This document shows, in pieces, positions 12,781 to 25,088 of a stretch of DNA of 64,000 bases (position 1 is the stretch's first letter; each line of letters opens with the position of its first letter). The stretch comes from Macrostomum hystrix (taxonomy: Eukaryota > Platyhelminthes > Macrostomidae). The position numbers and the translations under genes were made by a program. The notes under the pieces were generated by a model. It had not been told where the DNA came from and did not search any database. It saw only the letters and a list, made by a program, of their open reading frames with translations. Location: positions 496,001-560,000 of the forward strand of contig CATNEN010000041.1 of NCBI GenBank assembly GCA_950097015.1, given 5' to 3'.

Positions 12781-13734
12781 AAATCCGAGCTGGTCAAGAA
12801 TCAGGCCGCATCCCGCAGCTCAGGCGAGCCCTTATCTGCAATTGCGGCTCTTCAGGACTCGATCGATCTACCGCAGTTGGCTGAGATGCCTGAGAAAACG
12901 CTGTGCGATTGTAAGGCCGAATCTGAGCGCAAGTTCTGCGCATTTTGTACTCGATTGCGAGCTCAACTGCAGCCCAGTGTGGCAGCGAGCACGTAAAACT
13001 CCAAATTAAGCTTGGGATTCCAGGCTAAAATCGTCATTAGCCATTCGGTGTTTATCATATCTGTCTTATCATCAACGGGAGAGCAAGCAGTGTTATATCA
13101 GCGAATTGAAATAAGAGCCTCTGGTTTTTGAAATATAAAGGTTTTTTGGATTTACATAAAACTGTGTATACATTTAGTATTTCTTTCATGCTACTGATAT
13201 GTACTACTATAAAAAAGTCAATGGCTTAAATTTATGCATCTGAAACCTGAGATTTGCAACGAATGTACATGTAAAAAATGCATTTACGGATTACGGTACA
13301 TAATAAGGCTTTTGAAAGAGTCTAAAATGATTTCGGCATCACAGAACATTCACAAGGCAAGTTCTGTGGTCGGCATACAACATTTTCTATACATATCGGC
13401 AAAACGAAACTTTAAAGCTTTAAATTTTAAAACATTCAAAGTGAAGTAACTGACTACGCATCGGTTATTATTTTCCAGCTCATTAGCTCAACTTGATCCT
13501 GTGTCAAAAAAACTTCAATTGTGATCATGTCACTAGACAGGAGTTTCACTTTCACGGTCTAACCTGTCTGATAAATAGTTAGGCGAATGTGAGCCCAGAT
13601 CTGAGATACCAGTGAGTACAGCAGCAATCGATGGCGTTAAAAATTTGCGGTTTGACTTGGTCTTAAAAATAAAGTAATCTCGACTTAATAAAGTTCAACT
13701 TATAATGCCTAATCTTTTGCCTAAGCAAAAAATT
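12781..13734. other. Distal actin 5' flank and spacer
   Basis: No gene supported. GC-rich close to actin, then AT-rich. Confidence 0.35.
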
Positions 13735-13807
13735 CGCCCGATGTGGGGCTCGAACCCACGACCCTGGGATTAAGAGTCCCATGCTCTACCGACTGAGCTA
13801 ACCGGGC
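13735..13807 (-). tRNA. tRNA-Lys (anticodon CUU)
   Basis: The minus strand folds as a full cloverleaf. The acceptor arm GCCCGGT pairs with ATCGGGC, with a G discriminator at 13735. The D arm is GCTC...GAGC, the anticodon stem TGGGA/TCCCA, and the loop CTCTTAA places CTT at 13774-13772. The T arm is GTGGG/CCCAC with loop TTCGAGC. The internal A box (TAGCTCAGTCGG) and B box (GGTTCGAGCCC) are intact. There is no intron. It decodes AAG. Confidence 0.97.
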
Positions 13808-15304
13808 TTATCAATTGGGTGAACAATATGTTGGATATGTTTAAGAAAAAACGCATTACTTAACAGATTTTGCTCCCTTCATTCCTTACTTGCCTACATT
13901 TCCCAACAGCCTCGTTACGTAAACTAAACACACTTTGCTTAACTCACTGAGTTAAATACTCTAGCGCTACAAGTGTCAACAACTGCAGGGCTCAGAGGGT
14001 CTGTAAAACGTCTCTGGCCACTGGGGAAAGGTTTGAGTAGGGACCGTGTGGCTTTGCAAGTTTACTCAGAGCTTGCAGTGCTCGCTGTGCATACGATTCG
14101 TAGATTAATTATTTACCAAAAAGCAGGAATATTAAAAACCCGACCCTGCACTGTTATAGATTAGGTAGCATTGTTATCCTTATCTACAGGTGCCCCCATA
14201 AAAGTTGAGAGATAAAACTTTCTAGCCTTCATTGCCTCTGAGTCACTGAAATCAGTAATCCTTGTTATTACGAGTACGAATAGTAATAAATCATTTCGTG
14301 TCAATAACTCTGACAGCAATCCACATGGTTCAATGCCAATACAATACACAGCTTATCCGCACGGTGCATTTTAGTTTCTTAGCATTGAAAGCAAGGAACA
14401 AAAGAAATTGCAATGAAATGGTGCAAGGGTATAGACTATAGAGGACGAATGACGTAGAGTTTTGAGCTGCTCAAGAATCAAGACGTCTGAAGAACACAAA
14501 GGTGATGAGAGAGCGACAGATTTAAGAGAATATTTGTAAGAGTGATAACTTTTTTTATAAGGAATTTCGACTTCTTCGGTGACTGAGAGGATTTTCAGAA
14601 CCGAAACTATTGTTAGTAGCAAAAGCGCAAATCGCAGCCGTTTTTGTGCAAACGAGTGCAAATAAGCAAGTCTTAATAACTGAGTCGCATTTTTCATTAA
14701 GGAATTTCTATGAAATTAAAACTGCCAGACCGAGGCACCAATAAAACTGCGGTGCCCGGGCTTCTAGCCAATCGGCTCGCGTGGACCAATAGAGAAATGC
14801 TTGCTTGAGCAAAAGTCTTTGTGAGTGCATCCTTACGCGACTGGCTACATTGCACGCGGTATATTTGTTATTAAAGAGGAAGATTAAAAAGCAATAGCAA
14901 AATCCTAAGACGGACAAATGCGAATCGCCCACGGTTTAACAACTGCTTGGCGTCAGTGAGGTGAGCAACAAATAGACAAATCGCTGGTTAACAAATATAC
15001 TAGCTAGCTATTTCGTCTACAAAGACTAATGCTAAACAAAGACAAAAATTCTAGAGTTTTTAACGAATAGCGGTCGAGTCATCAGTAAAATACATGGAGC
15101 AACGCACAAAGCAAAGCACATATATTTATAATACAAAGAAAGGCTATGATTACATACTGCTAATAGGCAAAAGAACATGTACTTATCAGTGAGCGTATGC
15201 GTAAGAAGCTGACAGTTGAAAATATTTCAATGACTAATGGCTCCCCATGCGGGAGCGAGCATAGCGAAATGCACAGACGGAGTGAAGCGGGGAATGAGGC
15301 CAGT
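13808..15304. other. Intergenic, tRNA to Wee1-like gene
   Basis: About 1.5 kb of mostly unique AT-rich DNA. Short open frames on the minus strand are leucine-rich but without family motifs. Contains the 3' flank of the kinase gene. Confidence 0.35.
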
Positions 15305-18300
15305 TCAGCCCAGGTAGGACAGGCAGTGAGAATCTAGCAGGTCACCGCACAGGCGGTGGAGCAGCCGCTGAAGACTGAGGCGGCGCAGCGGTTCGGGGTG
15401 CAGCAGGGCCAGCACGCAACGGTGCACCTGGGGATCCAGGTGATGCGGCCTGGCTAGCTCACCTCGCTCCAGTAGGCGCAGACGGGCCTCGCCGTCACTC
15501 GGACTGTCAGTGGACTCCGGCACGTGACCACCGGCCGCCTCGTAAATGCAGAGGCCGAGAGAGAAATTGTCCACCAGACGGGGATCCGGGTGGCAACTCA
15601 GGTCCAGGGCGTCCATGGGCATGAAACGGCCGTTGCCGTCCTCCAGGTTCTCAACGTCCGCCGTGTCTCGGGCGTGGCCGAAGTCGCCAAGCTTGAACAG
15701 GACCCGCTCTTTGGCGTCGGCCAGCAGGTCCGTCAGCCGGGCGTGCCGATCAGACAGCGGTAGGGCCGGCGGCAGGCTGACACGAGGCGCCTTGATTAGG
15801 ATGTTGCTGGTGGTGCAGTCAAGGTGAGCCAGCCGTTCCGAGTGCATGAAGGCCAGCGCGGAGCCGATGTCGCGCACGAGCTGTCGCAGCCGCTCGCCAG
15901 CTAGTCTGCGCCGGCCCTCGGCCAGGTACTGATGCAGGGCCAGGCCGTTGCAGTACTCCAGCTGGATGTACAGCCGGTCAAACTGCACCCAGCAGCCGTA
16001 GTACTCAACGATGTTGGGGTGGCGCTCGCTAAGACCGGCCATTGCCCACACCTCCTGGAAAGAAACACAAGAGAAGATGGTGAATAATAGAAGTTACAAT
16101 AAGCGACTGAGAAGCAGCGTGTCCAGCACGCGAAACAGCGCCCGGTGATTATCACTAGAAGCCTCACCTGAATGCCTTCTCGGGCCTGGGCGGAGGCGCT
16201 GGGCCCGTGCCTGCTCTTCTGTGGCATGGCGGTCTTCAGACAGTAGACGCGGCCATCCAGCCGGTTGACAGCGGTGAACACAAATCCGAAGGAGCCGCTG
16301 GCCACGGCCCTGGTGTTGGCCTCGTCGGTTAAATCAAACTCGGTGTAGAGCCTGTCGGAATTCAGCAGGCGCTCGTCCACCACACGCGAAATCTGGCCAG
16401 GTGTTTGGGCCAAGCGCTGGCGACCCTCTGGCGTGCAACGGTTGATGTTGGAACCCTGAAGGCTGCGGATGGCATGGCAGTGTCGGTACATGTGCGTCTG
16501 CTCGCTGCGAACGCTTAGCAACAGCTCAGGTGTGCCCAGACCAGACTGGCCAATAGGAGTAGTCGGCTGCTGTTGCTGTGGCGTTGCCAGCGCGGGTGCT
16601 GGAGAGCCGTTCTCGGCCGGCGGGTCATCATCAAATGTGAGAACTCGGCACACGTCTCCGCCGAAGTTAAGCTTGGCGGGAGCAGTGCGCAGCATCAGGA
16701 GCTCCTTGCGCCTGGTGTAGAGAACCTCCTCCATGCGGACGGTCTCGTAGAATTCCTGTTCCTGGTCAAACACGGCCGTGAGATGCTGCTGCTGTGAAAA
16801 GCTGTGCTCGCTCCGCTGCTGCTGGTTGCCAGTGGCAGAGAGCTCGGCCTCACAGCAGAAGTCGGCGCGGTCAGCCGGGTTTGGTGACAAATCCAGGTCA
16901 GGATTGGAGCAGGAGGATGAGCTAGCATACTCAGTCAGGTCCTGGCGAGGTGTCGATGAGTTTTTCGTCTGCTCGATGGACTGGAACAGGGCCATGCAAG
17001 GCGGCTCGCCTCGGTCCTCACTGCCAGAAATGTCCATAGGGCAGCTGTCAAACGAGAGGTCAGCCTGGTCAGGTCCAAGTTGTTGCCTGTGGAAAATTAA
17101 AATGGGAATATAACAGCTTAACTAGCATTCTCAGGCCATGTGTTTGTGATCAACAAAATCAAACCAATGAAACAACTATAGCAAAGATTCAATATAGTTA
17201 GATGTGTCTACAGATTCGACTATTTGCATACTGGTTTCAATCTTTGGATATTACAACAGAAATATCTAAAACGAGGAATTTTTTAATTAGAAAAAATTGT
17301 TTTAATTTTTTTGACTCTCGGTGTCACACTTCCCAGTACACAAATTTTTTCTCTCTACCTCACTATCCTACCATTCTTATAATCAGTTCCTTTTGTTTGC
17401 TGATAATTTTGTACATGTTCTTCTCTTGTGTATTTTACTTTCCCATTTTCTTTTTGGGTGTAGTTTGCTTTCCACACTCTGTTTGCTCCTGTCCTTCCCC
17501 TTTGCCATATTTCTTCCACTATGATAACAATTTTTTTTTCATTTTTGTTAAACCCACTTTAAATACTTTTTACACATGTTCTTAATAAGATGCTCAACTT
17601 TCCCCTCATCTCATTGAATTAAAAATCGTTTACAAAATGTGCCTTATTTGATTTACTATCTGTTTGTGAGTCAAATATTTGTTTACTTTTTATTTTCTGC
17701 AATACAAATACATTAAAACCAATCTTTATTTTTACTATTTTTGCTAGAATCTGGTCTGTCTTTTGATTGTTAATGAATTAGTTTTGCTAGAATTAAAAAA
17801 TATATTAAATTTGCTTTCTTATTGGCATAACTAGAATTTTGCAAGAGCCAAATAATCTACAAATCATTTATTTATTAAATTCAACTTTAGATCTAAATTT
17901 TATTTCTACATTTATACAATATAGTCATGTAGAGCTTTTAACTTTTAGTAAAATATATTAGTAGTAGCTGACAATCATAAAGACTAAGCAAAGAATATAT
18001 ATATTTATTAATTGGCTAGAATATATATTGTAAACTTTTAGACCTCTTCTAAAGAAAATGATTAATTTCAAATTAACTAATCTATTAAAAACCATTCAAC
18101 ACAAAATCAACAATAGTCTACAATGGCCAAAGATATAAAAACAATTAGCTAGCACTTTATTGGTAAAAGATATATAATATAAATTTGTTTGTCATATATT
18201 TTCACATTCTGATATAACATTAGATATAATGAAATATAAGAAAAGAATAATCTATCCTACATTTTTGAGAGCCAAATAAGTATTTGATTTACAGCCAATG

Positions 18301-19022
18301 TGAATTTAAAAAGAAGAAATAAGAAATGTGATGCCTATTTTTTATACAGAATCGAGCTAGATAATAATTATCTGTTCTTAGATGTGTGAAGCTGAAAATT
18401 AGGCCTATCAAAGTAAGCAAGGGCTACTAAGCCATATTGCTAGCACCTAAGAAAGTGGTGCTAGTCAAAATAGTTGCAACTGCCCTAACAGACCAAGAAA
18501 CAAAGAATTTAATGAGCAGAATGGTTGATAGAATGAATGGCTAGGTAAAGTATTTTTTAACTTTAGGCTTAGAATACTATAGCTGTATATAAAAACCTAA
18601 GGCTAAGTAATAAGGCCCTTCATATGTTGTACAAAACAAAAAGCACCATGCAGTGCATGCACAAGCTGTATTGATAGAGAATATCTAGATTAGAAACAGA
18701 AAGCTAGAGCTTTTCAAAGAAAACTATCCTATTTTGCACATAGGCCCCTAATCTATAACAAGACCACTTCTAGTAAAATCTTGTCTAACCTGCTAAAGGC
18801 AAAGTCTTCTGGCAAAAAATAGGTTAGACTAAAGGATTATTATAATCAATTGTATAGTGCAGTGGCAAAAGAAGAATGTGTTGTAGCTTATAAATTTCGG
18901 CCGACTGTCAATACAACGTAAAAGTAGAGTAAAGAAACGAAACAAAGTGAAAGCTAGGTAGGCTGATTTTATATGAAGAATAAATCTTTTAAGACACAAA
19001 CGTACCTCACGTGAAGGGTCAT
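15305..19022 (-). CDS. WEE1: Wee1-like protein kinase, catalytic lysine of the HRDxK loop missing
   Basis: Exons: 19006-19022 (17 bases, MTLHV plus two bases), 16168-17086, 15305-16054, summing to 561 residues. The N-terminal ~250 residues are a low-complexity Ser/Gln/acidic region. A Wee1-typical stretch NINRCTPEGR precedes the kinase domain. The kinase has a glycine loop (ASGSFGFVFTAVNRLDG), VAIK-equivalent lysine (VYCLK), HPNIVEYYGCW, IQLEYCNG, DFG (LGDFGHA) and the Wee1-like activation segment VENLEDGNGRFM. Wee1 adds inhibitory phosphate to CDK1 Tyr15 in the nucleus. The catalytic loop reads HLDCTTSN where Wee1 kinases have HxDxKxSN, so the conserved lysine is Thr while Asp and Asn remain. 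The protein may be a pseudokinase or have altered chemistry. The acceptor TTTCCACAG and donor GAG|GTACG support the tiny first exon. Intron 1 is 1.9 kb and AT-rich. Confidence 0.85.
17092..19005 (-). other. Wee1-like intron 1, very AT-rich
   Basis: 1.9 kb with a strikingly pyrimidine-rich plus strand at 17300-17590. No embedded gene or element recognised. Confidence 0.5.
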
Positions 19023-19989
19023 TTTAGAATCTGAAGAAGATCTGTCCTATTTAACTAGATAATACGCGAATTGGATTTATAGATAAGCCAAATAAACGCT
19101 TTTATTTTCGCTTGGTATTGTGTGAAGAATGATTAGAATAGCGTTACAACAAAGAAAAATGGCGTCTTTCCGTAATTTAAATTAGCTCTCTTTTTTATCC
19201 ACATAAACAAAAACTTTTTATAGAATGTCCCAAAATGCTTATTGATTTGCACAAATGTCAAATAAAACGTATTTAAATTGTATAATAAATATTAAAGGCT
19301 TACTTTTAGCTTTTAGCTAATAGCAAATGGTCGTAAAAATCAGCAATTGTCACTTCTTTTTGTCAGTCGCGGCGTGCGAGGACACGTCGACGCAGCTACA
19401 TAGCCGAATCGATGCAAAACGGATTGCAATCGAATTGATCGCCTAAATTAGCTTCTTATTATTAATGAAGATATGCCTATGATTATGTTAATGAAACAGT
19501 TATGCTGAAAACTAGTCTGAAAGCTCAGGCGCGAAGCTTAGAGAAAGATTAATCAGCAAAAAAGACTGGCTGGATGACGAAGTGTTCGATCTGAAAAGTT
19601 GATGACGAAAATAATGACGAAAAAGCAGATATGCAGTGCACTGAAAATCCAGGAACCGCAAACTCATCGATAGTCTTGGGTGTTTTGAGGTGGGTGATTG
19701 AAATGCACCCGTTTGCTCTATTGAGTTATTGGCTGGCCTTTCCAGTGTTATTCGAGCGTTCGCTCACTCAGTTAGTTGGTCATATGATTTTGAAGCATTT
19801 TGAAAGCTCTATTAGGCACGAACCTTCAGAGCTTTCTTTTAAACATATTATAACACTTATGAAGTAGGGCAGTAGTGTCATATTTTGGTTTCTATATAAA
19901 ATAGCAGCTGTAAAGAAGATCTCAAGAGTATCTTGGGATAAAAAGACTTGGGAATCTCTCAAGTACATTGGGGAATATGGGGCGCCACT
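19023..19989. other. Intergenic upstream of the Wee1-like gene
   Basis: Promoter side of the minus-strand kinase gene. No gene supported. Confidence 0.3.
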
Positions 19990-20250
19990 CGGTTCGAGGA
20001 GGGCTGAGAGACTCAGTGGGGAGATTCAGGGTGAGATTCTGACGTCGGACTCACGACTTGAAGGTCGGGGGTTCGATTCCCGACTCTACTGGAATAATTT
20101 GTGCCCATTCGAGCTTCCTCGCAATGCTCTCTCTCCACCCACTCAAAGCCCCCATATTGTCTAGCCTTCTGAGCATTTCTTTGTCCCAGCGAGTCCTTCT
20201 CCTCTGGAAAATCCTTATACTTAATATCATGCCACATGCAGACAGAGTCT
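19990..20250 (+). mobile_element. tRNA-derived SINE-like repeat
   Basis: Contains an exact pol III B box GGTTCGATTCC (20070-20080) inside a T-arm-like stem (GTCGGGGGTTCGATTCCCGAC). An A-box-like GACTCAGTGG lies upstream near 20010. An anticodon-arm-like segment (GTCGGACTCACGACTTGAAGGTC) does not close properly. The unrelated downstream body is what a tRNA-derived SINE would show. Copy number cannot be tested here. Confidence 0.5.
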
Positions 20251-20459
20251 AGCTAGCTGATTCACAGGCTCATGCCCAGGATTTGGATTATTGTTTTTTC
20301 TAGCTGTATTTCAAGCGGATTCAAAGGCCCGCAATATTTGTAGCCGGGAATTGTGTAGCCTTTGTTTGGATGAGGAATTGCTTTTCTATCAGCCCATGAG
20401 AGTCTAAGTTACCACCAGAGCGTTAACTACGTTAACTCGTAATTTTTATTAAAATTTCA

Positions 20460-21360
20460 ATATAAAAAATGCAGATCAGAAACTTCAAAAGCTCTACAAC
20501 GACAAAGGAATATTATTTGTAGGAAAAAATGCAGTCACAAAACTCGCAGAACTAAGTGAAGAATCAAAACAAACAGTTGAAAGACGGCTCTCTAAGAAAG
20601 CAGTCTACCTATAATTTATTTCCCACTAAGACCTCACTTTAACATCTATAAACCTAATGACGCACACCAAGCAGATCTTCTGTTTCTTCCCAAAGACTCA
20701 GGCTACAAGTATATGCGCTCACAGTTATAGACATTGTCTCCCGATACAAAGAAGCGAGACCACTTAAGACTAAGAAATCTGATGCAGTACCAGCTGTCCT
20801 CCAAGAAATTTACGAAAACTCTCCGCTTACATACCCGCAAACCTTTATGACTGATCCTGGCAAAGAATTCATGCGTGCAGTCAAATCCCTTATGGAAAAT
20901 AACAATACGAAAATGCGCTACGGAAGAACTGAGCTCCATAGAGACCAGGCTTTTGTTGAAAGATTCAATCTAACTCTAGCAAGGAGACTTTTCACAAAGC
21001 AGACAGCTGAAGAGCTGAAACTAAAAAGTGGCCAATACTATACCAAGTGGGCAGACCGGCTCCCAGCTGTAATAAATCAGATAAATATGAAATTTCTCGA
21101 ACGACTGGACAAAAGCCTTCGACAGTAATTAAGCAAGACAGAGTATAACTCTCATTACCCAAATAGGCAGAGACTATTTCCTAAATTACTACAGGAATAT
21201 ATTCTCCAGAAATTCTTACTACGAGCTAACTCTGAATTTGTTCGCTTCCTTTACTTACCAGGAGAACTAGAAAATGACACAAAGTGTATGGAGCCACTGA
21301 TCCATATTTTAGTATTGATGTACACAGGATAGTAGACAGGCATTTCACACCCGCATCCGG
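20460..21360 (+). pseudogene. Retroviral-type (rve) integrase remnant of a mobile element
   Basis: Conceptual reading, with frame changes, gives an HHCC-less stretch (KLYNDKGILFVGKNAVTKL), then NDAHQADLLFLPKDSGYKY. The catalytic core follows: CALTVIDIVSRYKEARPL (first Asp), FMTDPGKEFMRAV (second Asp) and DQAFVERFN (Glu), i.e. a DDE integrase fold. A C-terminal part (ATDPYFSIDVHRIVDRHF) is in another frame. At least two stops and two frameshifts break it (one near 20712, one after 21125). The best match in kind is a Polinton/Ginger-like or LTR-element integrase; I cannot tell which. Confidence 0.6.
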
Positions 21361-22104
21361 TGATTACTATTTTCTATCGACTATACCAAGCCTTTAATCC
21401 CAAAGCCCCAACACGATCATTCGCCAGCTGGGCTGAGCTTCTAGTGATTCCACGTAATACAGAAATAAAAAAACTTTTAAAATAAATGATTGACACCGCT
21501 GACCAAAGAGCATAGCGACCGAACCCAGGGATTGCCATATTAGTCTCCGATCTTGGTTCGACAAGCATTGAATTGAAATTGATAAATGTATTGAAATTGC
21601 TAACATTTCTCCGTCTTTTGAACTTCCTATCGATATTTTTCGTTCATTTATAAAATCGTTTGCTACATGTAGTTTATGATTACGTGATTGTATAATTAGG
21701 GTGATGAGAAAAACATTTTTGCATTCATATTCGTTTGTTTTCATCGTTAATTAATTTATATTTACGTTTTGTAATGATTCTCACGTTAGTATGATTTACA
21801 GTTTAGTATTATTTTTATTATTATTATGTATTACCTACTGTAAATTTGTTATAACTATAAACGAGTACGACTTGGTTTAAGTTGAATATAAAGCGACGAC
21901 GACGCGCTGGTTCCCACCGGTCAGAAGTAGATTTGACACGCGAAGTAAAGTTGTTACATCAGCAGTCCAGGCCCTTGGCCCTCTAGACTTAGTAACGCGT
22001 GATTACTTCATTAGATGTTAGTATGCATTTTCGGAGAAGTTATTATTATTATTAGGCGAATTATTATAAAATACACATATTAGGTGTTTCTCTTTACCTT
22101 GCTA
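21361..22104. other. Spacer
   Basis: AT-rich, no supported feature. Confidence 0.3.
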
Positions 22105-23099
22105 ACTAACCGGGGATTCCAGTTCTTTCGTCTGCCGCCAGTTCGTCTGCTCAGTAGACGAAAAAGCAAACAAGTTCGTCTGCTGGCCATTCTATGGCAT
22201 ATACAAGTATAAGCCCTGCCATGTAGTTTGTGTGTGTGTATAGGGGTGTGTTTGTTGCAAGGACCACTGAATTCGAATAGAAGCATCTTCTATAGATGCT
22301 ATGAAGTCCTTGGTTTTGTTGGCACCAAAACCTCCGGGTTTCATGGAGTGTTGGGGTAGGGCTCACAGGAATCCCCAATTGAGACAAGAGCTGTTCTCAC
22401 TTACTTCTCTCATTTTCATATTAAAAATTTGTAGCAAATTTGCAGCATTACTTTTAGTAGAAAACGCAAGTTTTTTATTCTATTGTTTTACTAAATTGAA
22501 ATGCAATAAAATACTTGGTCAGAATAAAAATCGAATCACAGGAATCTCTAGAACTTAATATGTCTCTTTGTCTAGAACCACTTTCTCTCCCCTTCTCTTT
22601 CCCCTTCTACACTCCCTTTCTCTCCCTACCTGTAAAGTAATGACTAAGCAAGTTATTGTAGAGCTCGTCTACTTAGTCCTATTTTTTTCTACGCCAATAT
22701 CAGTTTTCACTAATGTTTCGTTCTAACTTCGGATTATAACATGCAAAAAGTGAGCATGTACATCGGTTTATAACATGTTAGATGTTGCGTTAATGCCTAC
22801 TTTAACCTTGAAGTAATCCTAATAGAAAGCCCCTTACTAGCAGTGTAGCAATAAGAAAAATGTCTACTTTTTAACTAGATTAAAGGTGTCCCACCTTAGT
22901 CAAAGCTTCGCTGCGGACGATACACTTCCAGTAATTGCAGCCAGCTTTTCCTCCATTGCGTCCGAGAATGTAGCCATGGGAAGACACGAGCAAGTCGCCG
23001 CCACGCTTGCTAATTCCAGGCTTCATTTCAAACTGTTCCGGCTCCATCGGTATCTGTACTTCAGCTAAAGGAGCTGGATCAGGAAGAGATCGTCGCCCA

Positions 23100-23320
23100 G
23101 CGGCATCAGTAGCCGTAGCAGCAGCGGCAGCAGCAGCAGCAGACAGCTCGGCGGCAGTATCAGCAGCAGCACCACCACCAGACTCGGCAGCAGACAGCTC
23201 GGCGGCAGTATCAGCAGCAGCAGCACCACCAGACTCGGGGCAGCAGACAGCTCGGCGGCAGTATCAGCAGCAGCAGCACCACCAGACTCGACAGCAGACA
23301 GCTTGGCGGCCGCCTGTTCA
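23100..23320. repeat. CAG-rich tandem segment
   Basis: Three to four imperfect copies of a unit of about 50 bp (CAGACAGCTCGGCGGCAGTA within it), inside the MULE-like element. One frame reads Ala/Ser-rich; coding status unknown. Confidence 0.8.
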
Positions 23321-23544
23321 AGTTTTTTGTCAGATCGTGATTTTATTAGCAGTCTTATCGATGCAAGGCACAAGCTTTAATTTTCTGTATATTAAGCTGT
23401 CTCTAGCTGCACAGTAAGTTGGGATTTGCTTTTCTGAAAATCTTTATCTTCTAATCTGGTTCGTGTACTGCAACTTCAAGTTTATGTAGAAAACATTATA
23501 GATATAAATATGTACAGCAAATAATCTCGCTATTATAATTATAA

Positions 23545-23817
23545 TTATAATAAGTGGTTATGGTAGCTTGAACATGACGTGCACATGAATTCTATATTTA
23601 CATGTACCATAAAAGTCAATGAGCTACTTACGTTTTTTTCCTCACATCGTGAGCACATCCAGTTGAAGGAAACATTTTTGCTCAATATTTCGCGATACTC
23701 AGTCTGGGTCATATTAATGCCACAGATTCGATGCTGCCATTGATCACACGAATCGCACAGCAAGGCCTGCTGTCGTGTGCTGACTATCTTTTGACAGACA
23801 AGACAAAAATCTGACAT
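23545..23817 (-). CDS. PHD-like zinc finger ORF inside the MULE-like element
   Basis: 90 residues starting MSDFCLVCQKIV. Cys/His spacing reads CLVC...LLCDSC...QHRICG...WMCSRCEE, a PHD/treble-clef type C4HC3 pattern. Such fingers at the N-terminus of transposon proteins are familiar in invertebrates. Whether it is translated is unknown. After CEEK a GTAAGT-like donor (AAACGTAAGTAGC) allows splicing to a further exon, so the ORF tail may be intronic. Confidence 0.5.
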   Translation of the reverse strand: MSDFCLVCQKIVSTRQQALLCDSCDQWQHRICGINMTQTEYREILSKNVSFNWMCSRCEEKNVSSSLTFMVHVNIEFMCTSCSSYHNHLL

Positions 23818-24081
23818 TTCGATTATCCAGGCACGCTAATGTGGTGTGCAATGACAATGAGTTGCATACGCTATATATATGTGGTTCAAAGCAAAAAGAT
23901 TTTAAATTTGCGCGATATTTTGTCGTTTGATTGATTGTTTTACTGATTTCGGTTGTTCTAAGAATCTAAGTCTCGTTAAACTTGAGTTTCCAGCAGACGA
24001 AAAGTTTAACGCAAAATAGTTTGTTCGTCTGCCCAGCAGACGAACTGGCGGCAGACGAAAAGAGTGGCACCCACTAACCGG

Positions 24082-25088
24082 GCGGTACAGTCAATTTAGT
24101 AGGTGTTAGGCCTATTAAATTAAGAGTAACTTGATGATCTGTTAAATAATCACATTTCGTGCTTGCGACTTTAGCTGTCTTAATTATTTTCACAGTGAGA
24201 CTATAAATACAAATGGCGATGACACACTAATAAATTCATTACAAAAAGGTAAGGCCTAATTGAAATGTATAGGCCTAACAGTTAAAAATAGATGACATAA
24301 AAATAATAGTGCTTATTATTTCTAATTCTATTAGTATTATGTCTACTGGTCTACTGTAGTATAATTTATTTTGATTTTGATTTTTTGTTTTCTAAAATTT
24401 TTATTGACACTGCATGCAACAGAGCTTGACACTATTTGGTAGCTATGAATGACACCGAAGTGGCTTAGAAGCATAAGCCTTAGGCCTAAGCTTAAAGCTG
24501 AATCAGCAGATAACCTGCAAATAATTACTTGTTTGTCTGTTCATTTGTTTTTTGTGTTACCCTTTTGTATCACTTTAATGGGTTATAGACCTATCCACTG
24601 GTATATTATCTGATCTATAGACTGCAATATATAATTTTCCTAATCCATGTGACAATGGTTAGAACCACTTCACCACTTTTACCTTACTCTAAGACAATTA
24701 TAAAATATTCTAAAATATAAATCTAGTTTCTTTGCTTGCTTGACTATGTCTTCCAAATGATTTAACTAATTTATATATTTTTTTACCAAAATATGTAAAG
24801 GGACCGAAATTGGCACACATATTTCTAATAAGCTCAACTTCATTGCTAAGGAGATTAAGGTTTGTAATAAATGAATTCAAAATACCAAATGTGTTTGCTG
24901 CCAAAATTTATTGTAACTGAAAGTCTTTGGATAACTAGTAAAATAGGAAGAAAAGTAACTTATAACAAAACTATAAAATCCTTGTGTCCTCACTTTATTT
25001 TTCCTAATAATCCTTTCCTTGTATTGCTAATTGTAGTAACAGTTGTTTTACGTTTAAATTAGTAGGGAAGTGTCAATTAGCCGAATAT
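24082..25088. other. Spacer, AT-rich
   Basis: No supported gene. Confidence 0.3.

Larger units (their letters stand above)
22114..24072. mobile_element. MULE-like DNA transposon with 9-bp target duplication
   Basis: Flanked by the direct repeat ACTAACCGG (22105-22113 and 24073-24081), a 9-bp duplication as made by Mutator-like elements. The ends are inverted: both share TTTCGTCTGCCGCCAGTTCG, and more GTCTGC/GCAGAC copies follow subterminally, some forming small hairpins. The left arm is about 22114-22183 and the right about 23990-24072. Inside are a CAG-rich tandem segment (23100-23320) and, on the minus strand, a PHD-like finger. No transposase core is visible, so the element looks non-autonomous or decayed. 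Confidence 0.7.

Noticed and set aside
15524..16797. Plus-strand ORFs opposite the Wee1-like exons
   Set aside because: Shadows of GC-rich exons; kinase motifs are all on the minus strand.
20040..20095. A second functional tRNA gene
   Set aside because: The T arm and B box are good, but the acceptor and D arms do not pair; better explained as a tRNA-derived SINE.
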